From the NCBI GenBank assembly GCA_036525975.1, contig DATCZK010000192.1, positions 1-10,563 of the forward strand: 10,563 nt of DNA, in the 5' to 3' direction. Positions 1 through 6,077 of the stretch are shown piece by piece. Numbering within the stretch: position 1 is the stretch's first letter; every line of letters starts with the position of its first letter. The position numbers and the translations under genes are program-made. Source of the DNA: Quisquiliibacterium sp036525975 (GTDB lineage Bacteria; Pseudomonadota; Gammaproteobacteria; Burkholderiales; Burkholderiaceae_E). The notes under the pieces were generated by a model. It saw only the letters and a list, made by a program, of their open reading frames with translations. It did not search any database and was not told where the DNA came from.

Positions 1-1
1 C

Positions 2-547
2 CAGATCCGCCAGGGAGACGCGGTCACGATCGCGGGCAAGAGCGGCGTCGTGGAGTCGGTCACGCTGCGCAACGTGCGCCTGCGCGGCGTCGACGGCAAC
101 GTGCACTTCGTGCCCACCGGCATGATCGACACGGTGACCAACATGTCGATGGAGTTCTCCTTCGCGCTGATGGACATCGGCGTGGCCTACCGCGAGAACG
201 TGGACGAGGTCTACGAGGTGATGCGCGCCACCGCGGCCACGATGCGCGAAGACCCGGATTTCAGCGCGCGCATCGTCGACGACCTCGACATCCTCGGGGT
301 GGACCAGTGGGCCGATTCGGCGGTCGTGATCCGCTGCCGGATCAAGACCGTGCCGCTCGAGCAGTTCAGGGTCCGCCGCGAGTATCTGCGGCGCCTGAAG
401 GCGGCGTTCGACGCGCACGGGATCGAGATTCCGTTCCCGCACATGACCGTCTACGCGGGCGAGCCGAAGTCGGGGCGCGCGCCGGCGCTGCCGCTGCACC
501 TGGACTCCGACAGCGCGCGCCTCCAGGCGCCTGGCGCGAAGGGCTGA
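2..547 (+). CDS. MscS-family mechanosensitive ion channel, C-terminal part (5' end outside window)
   Basis: The frame is open from base 2, so the gene starts upstream of the window; 181 residues are visible. An ATG at 50 is internal and should not be used as the start. The first ~45 visible residues match the beta domain just after the pore helix of MscS channels: IRQGDAVTIAG, then GVVESVTLRNVRLRGVDGNVHFVPTG. The following alpha/beta domain ends in FDAHGIEIPFPH, the usual C-terminal signature of this family. The short tail (EPKSGRAPALPLHLDS onward) is unlikely to be structured. Such proteins sit in the inner membrane as heptamers and release solutes on hypo-osmotic shock. The family usually has VPNG where this protein has VPTG. 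The number of N-terminal membrane helices cannot be seen. It converges on the PaiB-like gene, with 36 bp between the two stop codons. Confidence 0.9.
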   Translation, partial: QIRQGDAVTIAGKSGVVESVTLRNVRLRGVDGNVHFVPTGMIDTVTNMSMEFSFALMDIGVAYRENVDEVYEVMRATAATMREDPDFSARIVDDLDILGVDQWADSAVVIRCRIKTVPLEQFRVRREYLRRLKAAFDAHGIEIPFPHMTVYAGEPKSGRAPALPLHLDSDSARLQAPGAKG

Positions 548-588
548 GGCCGAAGGCGGCCCGCCCGCCGCGCGCGAGCCGCCTCAGC
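543..588. terminator. Inverted repeat across two convergent stop codons, possible bidirectional terminator
   Basis: GCTGAGGC at 543-550 and GCCTCAGC at 581-588 form a perfect 8-bp inverted repeat. One arm contains the TGA of the MscS gene (545-547) and the other the TCA complement of the PaiB-like gene's stop (584-586). A second 5-bp stem (GGCGG 555-559 with CCGCC 565-569) lies inside it. The position between convergent genes fits a shared terminator. There is no T-run on either strand, so classical intrinsic termination is not shown. Confidence 0.35.
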
Positions 589-1222
589 GCCCCGGGCCGA
601 GCCGCTCGGTCCAGCCCGCCAGCGCGCGCTCGTCGGGGCTTCCCGCGGCGAAGGCCGCGCGCACCTTGTCGCGATCGGCCGGGATGCGGTTCTGCCCGAG
701 CTTGAACTTCGCGTCGATGCGCTCGATCTGCACGCGAAAGCCCACGATCGCGCCGAGCATGCGCCGCTTGTACTCCTCGTCGAGCCCGTCCCACTGGGCC
801 GAGTAGCCCGGCTCCACCTTCGCGATCAGCCGCTTGAGGAGCGCGTGCTTGTCGTGCTCGTCATCGATCAGCGCCACGCGGCCCAGGACGTGCACGACCG
901 CGTAGTTCCAGGTGGGGACGTTCTGCACGCCGGTGTAGAGCGAGGGCGAGACGTAGGCGTTCGGCCCGTGGAAGACCGCCAGCACGCCGGTGCTGCCGTC
1001 GCGCCAGGCGTGCCAGTTCCGGTTGGCGCGCGCAACGTGGCCTTCGAGCACGCGGGCGCCGTCGTGCACTTGCGCGGTGATCGGGCAGTGCGTGACCACG
1101 GGCTCCGGCGCCGCCGGCGTGACCAGCGTTGCGAAGGGGTGCGCGGCGATCAGCTCGAACGCGGCGGCGTCGCGCTGGGCGGCGTCGGCCACCGAGAAGT
1201 GGGCGGGCTGGTAGAGCGCCAC
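584..1222 (-). CDS. paiB: PaiB-type FMN-binding protein (putative negative transcriptional regulator family)
   Basis: This 212-residue protein has the split-barrel flavin-binding fold family called PaiB after a Bacillus subtilis repressor of sporulation and protease genes, which is about the same length. Family marks run along the whole chain: YQPAHF at residues 4-9, HPFATLVT near 28-35, EGHVARANRNW at 60-70, FHGPNAYVSPS at 84-94, VPTWNY at 102-107 and AKFKLGQNR at 171-179. The frame is open far upstream, but homology begins at VALYQPAHF, so I chose the GTG at 1222. That places it 7 bp after the ubiJ stop, with only a weak ribosome site (GAG about 6 bases upstream). The tight spacing suggests co-transcription and possibly translational coupling with ubiJ. 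Whether it regulates transcription in proteobacteria, or is a flavin oxidoreductase, cannot be told from sequence. Confidence 0.88.
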   Translation of the reverse strand: MALYQPAHFSVADAAQRDAAAFELIAAHPFATLVTPAAPEPVVTHCPITAQVHDGARVLEGHVARANRNWHAWRDGSTGVLAVFHGPNAYVSPSLYTGVQNVPTWNYAVVHVLGRVALIDDEHDKHALLKRLIAKVEPGYSAQWDGLDEEYKRRMLGAIVGFRVQIERIDAKFKLGQNRIPADRDKVRAAFAAGSPDERALAGWTERLGPGR

Positions 1223-1229
1223 CGCGAAC

Positions 1230-1904
1230 TCAGCGCGCGGCGCGCGACGATGCGGCCAGCGACTCGAGCGCCGACACGCGCTCGTGAAGCGCGCGCACGG
1301 CCGCCTTGAGTTCGCCCGCGAGCGGCCGGGTCGCGAGCATTCGCTGGTCGTCGGCCAGGTAGCGGCGGGCGGCGCCGTGCGCGCGGCCGCCGGCGTCGCG
1401 CAGTTGCCCCGCGCCCGCCTCGACCAGGCGCCCCACCCTGCGCGCGGCGACGTCGCCCGCCACGCGGCTGAGGTCTTCCTCGACGTCCCAGCGCAAGTGC
1501 CGCGCGAGCTCGCCCACGGTGGCCGCGAGCGCCGCGTCGCCCTCCACGCGCACGTGTCGCGCGACGCTCTCGGGGCCCTCGCGCAACGCCTCGAACAGCG
1601 CGTCGACGCTCGGGCGGACGTGCAGCGTGACGCCGGGTTGGGCGTCAAGCGCGGCGGCGCGCAGGAAACCCTGCGCGTCGACCGTGGCCCGCAGGTCGGC
1701 CGGCGGCAGCAAGCCCGCCACCGGCGCTTCGATCGCAACCCGGATCGTGCACCCGGCGTGGGCGCGCAGCCGCTCCCGCGCCCACGACTGCTGGCGCAGG
1801 ACGTGCTCGAGCGCCGCCATCGCCAGCGCCGCCGCGCGCTCGCGCGCGCGCTCCCCCAGGTCGGCCAGCAGCGCCCCGAACGGCGTGTCGGCGGCGTCGC
1901 TCAC
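1230..1904 (-). CDS. ubiJ: Ubiquinone biosynthesis accessory factor UbiJ (SCP2 domain)
   Basis: I read 224 residues from the GTG at 1904; E. coli UbiJ is about 200. The N-terminal half (about residues 12-110) fits an SCP2 lipid-binding domain: a helix ALAMAALEHVLRQQS, then strands IRVAIEAP, GVTLHVRP and the following VRVEGDAALAATVGELARHLRWDVEEDLSRVAGDVAA, which is typical of UbiJ. The C-terminus (about 195-218, LAGELKAAVRALHERVSALESLA) is heptad-like and probably forms a coiled coil. In E. coli UbiJ binds lipids and, with UbiK, helps organise the soluble complex that completes ubiquinone synthesis. It lies 17 bp after the Tim44 gene and two genes after ubiE, the expected setting. The start is uncertain: no strong ribosome site is seen, and the first ATG (residue 29) would cut into the domain. 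An open frame continuing upstream through the Tim44 gene is a GC-rich shadow. Confidence 0.85.
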   Translation of the reverse strand: MSDAADTPFGALLADLGERARERAAALAMAALEHVLRQQSWARERLRAHAGCTIRVAIEAPVAGLLPPADLRATVDAQGFLRAAALDAQPGVTLHVRPSVDALFEALREGPESVARHVRVEGDAALAATVGELARHLRWDVEEDLSRVAGDVAARRVGRLVEAGAGQLRDAGGRAHGAARRYLADDQRMLATRPLAGELKAAVRALHERVSALESLAASSRAAR

Positions 1905-1921
1905 TTCGCCCAGCGCGCCGC

Positions 1922-2845
1922 TCAGTTGAGCTGCTGGATGCCCGCGAGCACCCAGCCGCCGGCGCCCTGCGCGGGTTTGGACAGGTTCCAGACCTCGTCG
2001 AAGGCGTGCGCGGGCGCGGACTCCACCTCGCGGATCAGCCCGTGGAAACGCACGCTCGCGAGGTGATCGCGCTCGCTGCTCTCGATGCCGAGCAACTCGG
2101 CGTCGAGCTGGACGACGTCGGTGCGGTTGGGCGACGCGCCGCGCTCGGCGATCTGCATCTTGAGCTCGGCGAACATCTCGGGGCTGGTGAACTCGCGCAG
2201 GTCGTTGAGGTCGGAGGCGTCGAAGGCCGCCTGAAGGCGAACGAACTGCACCTTCGCGTTGCGAACGAAGGCGTCGACGTCGAAGTCGGCCGGGATCCTG
2301 AAGTTCGCGCCGCCTTCGCCTGCGGATGCCGCCGCACCGGCGCCGAACGCGCCCGGTTGCGCAGCCGGGAACGCGGGTTGCTCGGGAATGGGCGCGTAGC
2401 GAACGCTCGCCTCCGAGCCGACGCCGGCCGAGGAGTAGGCCCCCTGCACCGCGGGGCGCGCGCCGGCACGGCGCGCGATGATCATGCGCACGACCACGAC
2501 CGCGGCGAAGGCGAGCAGCATCGCCAGCATCAGCGAGGCGAGCTCTTCGCCGAAGCCCAGGTAGCTGGCGAGCGCCGCGAGCCCGAGCCCGGCGGCGAGG
2601 CCGGCGAGCGGCGCGAGCCACCTGCTGCCCGCCGGTTGCGGTGCGGTGGCCGGATTGGGGCGCGGCGCAGCCGGTTGCGCCTGCGACGCGCCCTGGCCGG
2701 CCGGCGGCGCGGCCTGGCGCTGCGTGACGCCGCCCGACTGGCGGCCGATGAAGCCGCCGCCGCCCAGGCGCCTGGCCTCGGCGTCGGCAACGAAAAAGGT
2801 GCCCGCGGCCATGACGACCGCGAAGAAGTGCACGAGATGCTTCAT
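1922..2845 (-). CDS. Tim44-like domain protein, exported and membrane-anchored
   Basis: The 307 residues begin with a signal peptide (MKHLVHFFAVVMAAGTFFVADAEA, cleavage probably near residue 24), followed by RRLGGGGFIGRQS, the Gly/Arg-rich start common in bacterial proteins of this family. A Gln/Pro/Ala-rich linker covers about 40-74. Two hydrophobic segments follow at about 76-96 and 101-125, ending in a basic RRAGAR stretch. After a second Ala/Gly/Pro-rich linker, residues about 180-305 form the Tim44-like domain (NFRIPADFDVDAFVRNAKVQFVRLQAAFDASDLNDLREFTSPEMF, ending GGWVLAGIQQLN). The ATG at 2845 is supported by GGAGG four bases upstream (2850-2854). The gene lies between ubiE and ubiJ, which I recall as a common arrangement in betaproteobacteria. 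No role in ubiquinone synthesis is established; mitochondrial Tim44 works in protein import, but that function should not be transferred. Confidence 0.88.
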   Translation of the reverse strand: MKHLVHFFAVVMAAGTFFVADAEARRLGGGGFIGRQSGGVTQRQAAPPAGQGASQAQPAAPRPNPATAPQPAGSRWLAPLAGLAAGLGLAALASYLGFGEELASLMLAMLLAFAAVVVVRMIIARRAGARPAVQGAYSSAGVGSEASVRYAPIPEQPAFPAAQPGAFGAGAAASAGEGGANFRIPADFDVDAFVRNAKVQFVRLQAAFDASDLNDLREFTSPEMFAELKMQIAERGASPNRTDVVQLDAELLGIESSERDHLASVRFHGLIREVESAPAHAFDEVWNLSKPAQGAGGWVLAGIQQLN

Positions 2846-2896
2846 GAAACCTCCGGGGGTGTTTTGCGGGGCGCCTTGTGCGCGGCGACCTCGACT

Positions 2897-2934
2897 GGCA
2901 ATGACTATATAGAAAAACCTGGGTTCGCGATCAG
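2897..2934 (-). promoter_or_regulatory. AT-rich island with a -10-like element upstream of the Tim44 gene
   Basis: The 85-bp gap after ubiE contains CTATATAG (2905-2912), preceded on the minus strand by a five-T run (2913-2917), in a region otherwise very GC-rich. TATAGT (minus strand, 2909-2904) could serve as a -10 box and would give a leader of about 50 bases before the ATG at 2845. No good -35 hexamer is found at 16-18 bp, so an internal promoter is only a possibility. Confidence 0.25.
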
Positions 2935-3671
2935 ATGCGCACGCCCTCGTGCAGCGCGACGACGCCGGCCGCCATGTTGAACCATCGCACCCGCGACAGC
3001 CCGGCGTCCTGCATCATGCCCTGCAGGGTCTGCTGGTCGGGATGCATGCGAATCGACTCGGCGAGATAACGATAGCTCTCGGCGTCGCCCGCGACGCGCT
3101 TGCCCAGCCAGGGCAGAACGCCGAACGAGTAGAGGTCGTAGAGCGGCTCGATCGGCTTCCAGACCCGCGAGAACTCGAGCACGAGCAGCTTGCCCCCGGG
3201 CTTGAGCACCCGGGCCATCTCGGCCAGCGCCCGGTCCTTGTGCGTCATGTTGCGAAGGCCGAAAGCCACCGTGACGCGGTCGAAGCTCGCCGAGGCGAAG
3301 GGCAGGCGCTCGGCGTCGCACTGCGCCGCCGGCTGCACCAGCCCGGCGTCGAGCAGCCGGTCGCGCCCCACGCGCAGCATCGCGCCGTTGATGTCGGTGA
3401 GCCAGACCTGCCCGTCGGGGCCCACCTTGCGCGCGAACGCGCTCGCGAGATCGGCGGTTCCGCCGGCAACGTCGAGCACCCGCATTCCCGGGCGCACGCC
3501 GGCCTGCGCGATCGTGAACGCCTTCCACACGCGGTGCAGCCCGAGCGACATCAGGTCGTTCATCAGGTCGTAGCGCGTGGCCACCGACTCGAACACCTGC
3601 GCAACCCGCTCGGCCTTGCGGCTCTCGGGCACCTGCTGGTAGCCGAAATCGGTGGTTCGGTCTTGGGCCAT
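2931..3671 (-). CDS. ubiE: Ubiquinone/menaquinone biosynthesis C-methyltransferase UbiE
   Basis: This is a 246-residue class I S-adenosylmethionine methyltransferase (E. coli UbiE has 251). It methylates the benzoquinol ring carbon of 2-polyprenyl-6-methoxy-1,4-benzoquinol, and demethylmenaquinol in organisms that make menaquinone. Both UbiE signatures are present: YDLMNDLMSLGLHRVWK at residues 34-50 and RVLKPGGKLLVLEFS at 154-168. The SAM-binding motif I is VLDVAGGTADLA (65-76), with LTDIN (91-95) as the acidic second motif and CDAERLPFASASFDRVTVAFGLRN (118-141) after it. The ATG at 3671 gives the normal N-terminus (TTDFGYQQVPESRKAERVAQVFESVATRYD). The frame stays open upstream across the DUF971 gene, but that part is a shadow. 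It starts 25 bp after the DUF971 stop and leads a ubiE–Tim44–ubiJ series. Confidence 0.97.
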   Translation of the reverse strand: MAQDRTTDFGYQQVPESRKAERVAQVFESVATRYDLMNDLMSLGLHRVWKAFTIAQAGVRPGMRVLDVAGGTADLASAFARKVGPDGQVWLTDINGAMLRVGRDRLLDAGLVQPAAQCDAERLPFASASFDRVTVAFGLRNMTHKDRALAEMARVLKPGGKLLVLEFSRVWKPIEPLYDLYSFGVLPWLGKRVAGDAESYRYLAESIRMHPDQQTLQGMMQDAGLSRVRWFNMAAGVVALHEGVRI

Positions 3672-3696
3672 GGTCGCGCCGCCCGGTGACGGCCGC

Positions 3697-4143
3697 TCAG
3701 TGCTTGCGGCGGGAGACTTCGCGCGCGCCCTCGGGTGCGCCAGGCGCCCCCGGGGCTCCCGCCGCGCCGGGGGCGTCGCGGCTCGCGCCCGCCGCCTCGA
3801 GCCGGGCGAGGTATTCCTGCCACAGGCGGGGCTCGTTCTCGCCCAGCCAGTGCAGGTACTCCCAGGAGAAGATGCCGGTGTCGTGGCCGTCGGAGAAGTG
3901 AGGCTGGATCGCGTAGTGCCCGACCGGATCCACCTGCTTGATGCCCACCTCGCGCTTGCCCGTCTGCAGCACCTCCTGCCCGGGTCCGTGACCGCGCACC
4001 TCGGCCGACGGCGAGTACACCCGCAACAGCTCGAAAGGCAGGCGAAACAGTTCGCCGCTCGCGAACTCGATCTCGAGCACGCGCGAGTTCTGGTGGACGA
4101 CGAGCCGCGTCGGATGCGGCGCCTGGGAGTTTTCTCGGGACAT
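3697..4143 (-). CDS. DUF971 / gamma-butyrobetaine hydroxylase-like N-terminal domain protein
   Basis: The protein has 148 residues. Residues about 11-117 are one DUF971 (GBBH-like N-terminal) domain: TRLVVHQNSRVLEIEFASGELFRLPFELLRVYSPSAEV, then GKREVGIKQVDPVGHYAIQPHFSDGHDTGIFSWEYLHWL. The SDGHDTGIFSW stretch (84-94) is the family's most recognisable part. The same domain begins eukaryotic gamma-butyrobetaine hydroxylases and is joined to Mrp/HCF101-type Fe-S carriers in other organisms; alone its function is unknown. The last 30 residues are an Ala-Pro-Gly tail (APGAAGAPGAPGAPEGA at 124-140) ending in a basic SRRKH, probably disordered. I prefer the ATG at 4143 over one at 4173 because AGAGGT lies 9 bases before it. 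It precedes ubiE by 25 bp, an arrangement I recall from related bacteria. Confidence 0.9.
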   Translation of the reverse strand: MSRENSQAPHPTRLVVHQNSRVLEIEFASGELFRLPFELLRVYSPSAEVRGHGPGQEVLQTGKREVGIKQVDPVGHYAIQPHFSDGHDTGIFSWEYLHWLGENEPRLWQEYLARLEAAGASRDAPGAAGAPGAPGAPEGAREVSRRKH

Positions 4144-4152
4144 GGAATCGCG

Positions 4153-4158
4153 ACCTCT
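4153..4158 (-). promoter_or_regulatory. Ribosome binding site deciding the DUF971 start
   Basis: On the minus strand this reads AGAGGT, nine bases before the ATG at 4143. It favours that start over the in-frame ATG at 4173, which would add ten residues (MRPSQRGRDS) not expected in the family. Confidence 0.55.
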
Positions 4159-4209
4159 TTGACTGGGTCGCATCTTAGCCCAAAGACTGACAGCGCTGCC
4201 CGACGCTCC

Positions 4210-5970
4210 TCAGTGCTCGGAGCGGGTGATGCGCACGCGCTCGTAACCCGGGCCCTGCTCGAGCACCTCGTCGACGCGCAGCGCGCAGTCGCGGGCACCC
4301 TCGCGCAGCGTGCAGCGATCGCCCGGGCGCATCGCGCCGGCGCGCACGAGCAGGCTCTCGGACTCGCCCAGCGACGCGTCCGGCGAGATCAGGAACGCGT
4401 CGCGATACTCGCCCTCGCCGACGCGCACCCCCACCAGCAGCGGCCTGCCGGACCACACCGCCACGCTCACCCGGTGCGCCGTCGGCGCTTCGGGGCCGGA
4501 GCCCGGCTGCTGCGCGAGCGCCACGACCCGCCCGAGCATGTACCCCGGACCCGCGCCGGCGCCCCGAGCCTTGCCCGAGACCGCGACGCGCTTCTCGTCG
4601 CGGCGCGAAACCGGAACGATCATCGCGATCGCGCCCAGCGCCATGCCGCCGCCGGCGAAGCTGCCTTCGAACACCGACTGGTGGCGCTCGATCGACACCC
4701 AGTCGGCGGCCTCGGCCGCCTCGATCCAGGAGGCGAGCGGATCGGCCTCGGGCACGTTGCCCGAGGCCCGCGTGAGCGTGTCGCCCTCGAACCTGCCGTA
4801 GATGTACGAGCGCGCGGGCCCCGCGTGCAGCCGCGACCGCGCGCGGCCGGTCCGGCCCGAGCCGTCGTCGTCGGCTCCCGCGGGAAAGCCGAAGCGCAGC
4901 AGCATCACGCCGAGCCTGACGTCGGGCACCTGGTAGTGCGGGCGCGGCTCGCACCAGCACGCGCGCAGGCTGCCCAGGATCGCCCGGGTTGCCGAGAGCG
5001 TGAGGCCGCGCGGCAGGCGCTTGCCGGCGCGCGCGCCGATCGCTTCGAGCTCGGCCTGGCGCGCGGCGATCCTCGCCGCCAGCCGGTGACTCACGAGCCG
5101 CACCGTGTGCAGCGCGGTGAGCTCGACCGACGGGCCGTTGCGCGCGTCCTGGAGGATCGCGCCCTGCTCGAGCCGGAATCCCACCCGACCGGCCCAGCGA
5201 CGCGCCAGGCGCTCGATCAGCGCCGCCTGCGCCGCGCTGCGCGTGTTCGGCTGCGCCAGGAACACCAGCAGCGGGTAGACGAACAGCGCCCTCGCGGTCG
5301 GCGCGCGCAGCAGCGGCACCTCGTCGGGCAGCCGGATGTCGAGCAGTCCGGCCGCGCGCATCCGGCGCGCGAGAACGCAGTGCGCGTCCCAATCCTCCTG
5401 CGCAACCGCGATCTTCAGGTGCTGCATCGCAACCAGTCGCCTGGCGTGGTAGTCGATTGCCCTGCCCAGCGGAATCGCCATGCCGGCCGGCGGCGCGGTC
5501 ACGGTGCGCGGACCGCGGCGAGCCTGGGGCGCGGCGCCTCCCGGGGTGCGGGAAACGGCCGCGATCGTGGTGGCCGCGTCGTCACCCTGGTCGAGCGTGC
5601 GGGTGTCGATCTCGGTGGACGGGTCGCCGGGCGCGCGCAGCAATTCGTGCAGCCGCTCGTAAAGATCCCTGCCCTGCTCGAGCGAGGCGAGCGCGCGCGC
5701 GCAGCCGCGCCGGTGGGCGCTCTTCATCGGGAACTCGTCGGGGTTCGCGCGCGCGAGGACGCCCGCGACCTGCGCCAGGTGCGCCGGCCGCAACTGCTCG
5801 ACGATCGCCAGGACGCGGTCGGGCTCGAGCGCGGACTGCGCGAGGTCGGCGAGCAGCTCGGTGAATTCGTCGAGGCGGTCGTGCGAGGCCGCGCCGAGGC
5901 CGTCGAGCCATTCCCGGCAGCTCGCAATGTCGCGAACGCGACGCGGAACCGATACTGAAGGAGCCTGCAT
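4210..5970 (-). CDS. Uncharacterised 586-residue protein, possibly of a PilZ-associated (c-di-GMP effector-like) family
   Basis: I do not firmly recognise this protein. No signal peptide is seen; one weakly hydrophobic stretch (ALFVYPLLVFLAQP, 228-241) looks like a buried helix. The N-terminus (VRDIASCREWLDGL, residues 12-25, then a helical DRLDEFTELLADLAQSALEPDRVLAIVEQLRP) and middle (IDYHARRLVAMQHLKIAVAQEDWDAHCVLARR; LLVFLAQPNTRSAAQAALIERLARRW) follow the layout I remember for long bacterial proteins with a helical front and a C-terminal PilZ-type barrel. The end is beta-rich: FEGSFAGGGMALG (434-446), GPGYMLGRVVALAQQ, SLLVRAGAMRPGDRCTLREG and a final YERVRITR. A canonical PilZ RxxxR plus D/NxSxxG pair is not seen, so c-di-GMP binding is unproven. 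Residues 114-165 are a low-complexity linker. I chose ATG 5970 because GAGG lies four bases upstream; ATG 5985 lacks a site. It sits between the HIT and DUF971 genes. Confidence 0.8.
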   Translation of the reverse strand: MQAPSVSVPRRVRDIASCREWLDGLGAASHDRLDEFTELLADLAQSALEPDRVLAIVEQLRPAHLAQVAGVLARANPDEFPMKSAHRRGCARALASLEQGRDLYERLHELLRAPGDPSTEIDTRTLDQGDDAATTIAAVSRTPGGAAPQARRGPRTVTAPPAGMAIPLGRAIDYHARRLVAMQHLKIAVAQEDWDAHCVLARRMRAAGLLDIRLPDEVPLLRAPTARALFVYPLLVFLAQPNTRSAAQAALIERLARRWAGRVGFRLEQGAILQDARNGPSVELTALHTVRLVSHRLAARIAARQAELEAIGARAGKRLPRGLTLSATRAILGSLRACWCEPRPHYQVPDVRLGVMLLRFGFPAGADDDGSGRTGRARSRLHAGPARSYIYGRFEGDTLTRASGNVPEADPLASWIEAAEAADWVSIERHQSVFEGSFAGGGMALGAIAMIVPVSRRDEKRVAVSGKARGAGAGPGYMLGRVVALAQQPGSGPEAPTAHRVSVAVWSGRPLLVGVRVGEGEYRDAFLISPDASLGESESLLVRAGAMRPGDRCTLREGARDCALRVDEVLEQGPGYERVRITRSEH

Positions 5971-5974
5971 GTTG

Positions 5975-5978
5975 CCTC
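5975..5978 (-). promoter_or_regulatory. Ribosome binding site deciding the start of the 586-residue protein
   Basis: GAGG on the minus strand ends four bases before the ATG at 5970. The alternative ATG at 5985 (five residues longer, MARGN) has no purine-rich stretch upstream, so the shorter product is favoured. Confidence 0.45.
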
Positions 5979-6041
5979 GTGCCATCGCGCACCGCCGCGG
6001 CTGGCGGTGCTCGCGCAATGATCGACGCAAAGACGCGTCGC

Positions 6042-6075
6042 GTGTGCAATCGCGCACACCCGCCCCGACGGGCGG
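6042..6075 (-). terminator. Two adjacent hairpins just after the HIT gene, possible terminator or attenuator
   Basis: Immediately past the HIT stop codon are a 6-bp GC stem (CCGCCC 6060-6065 with GGGCGG 6070-6075, four-base loop) and then a second stem (GTGTGC 6042-6047 with GCACAC 6054-6059, six-base loop). No T-run follows directly; the nearest is a short TCTTTG on the minus strand. They lie in the 107-bp gap before the next minus-strand gene and could reduce read-through. Confidence 0.25.
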
Positions 6076-6077
6076 CG

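Noticed and set aside
1223..1738. Upstream extension of the PaiB-like gene across ubiJ
   Set aside because: The extra residues are low-complexity and not found in the family. Total length without them is already normal.
1905..2621. In-frame upstream extension of ubiJ across the Tim44 gene
   Set aside because: The translated extension is Arg/Ala-rich shadow sequence. The Tim44 frame carries a signal peptide, membrane helices and a domain in the same DNA.
2904..2930. Intrinsic terminator after ubiE based on the T5 run
   Set aside because: The only stem next to the run is AACC-CA-GGTT, with a two-base loop that cannot form. The feature is reported only as an AT-rich element.
3672..4298. In-frame upstream extension of ubiE across the DUF971 gene
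   Set aside because: UbiE homology starts at the ATG at 3671 with a normal N-terminus, and the upstream part shows no similarity to any domain.
3652..5958. A 768-codon open frame on the plus strand opposite the 586-residue protein, DUF971 and the start of ubiE
   Set aside because: Its translation is Arg/Ala/Gly/His-rich without recognisable domains. It lies exactly opposite genes with clear protein features, as expected from third-position GC bias.
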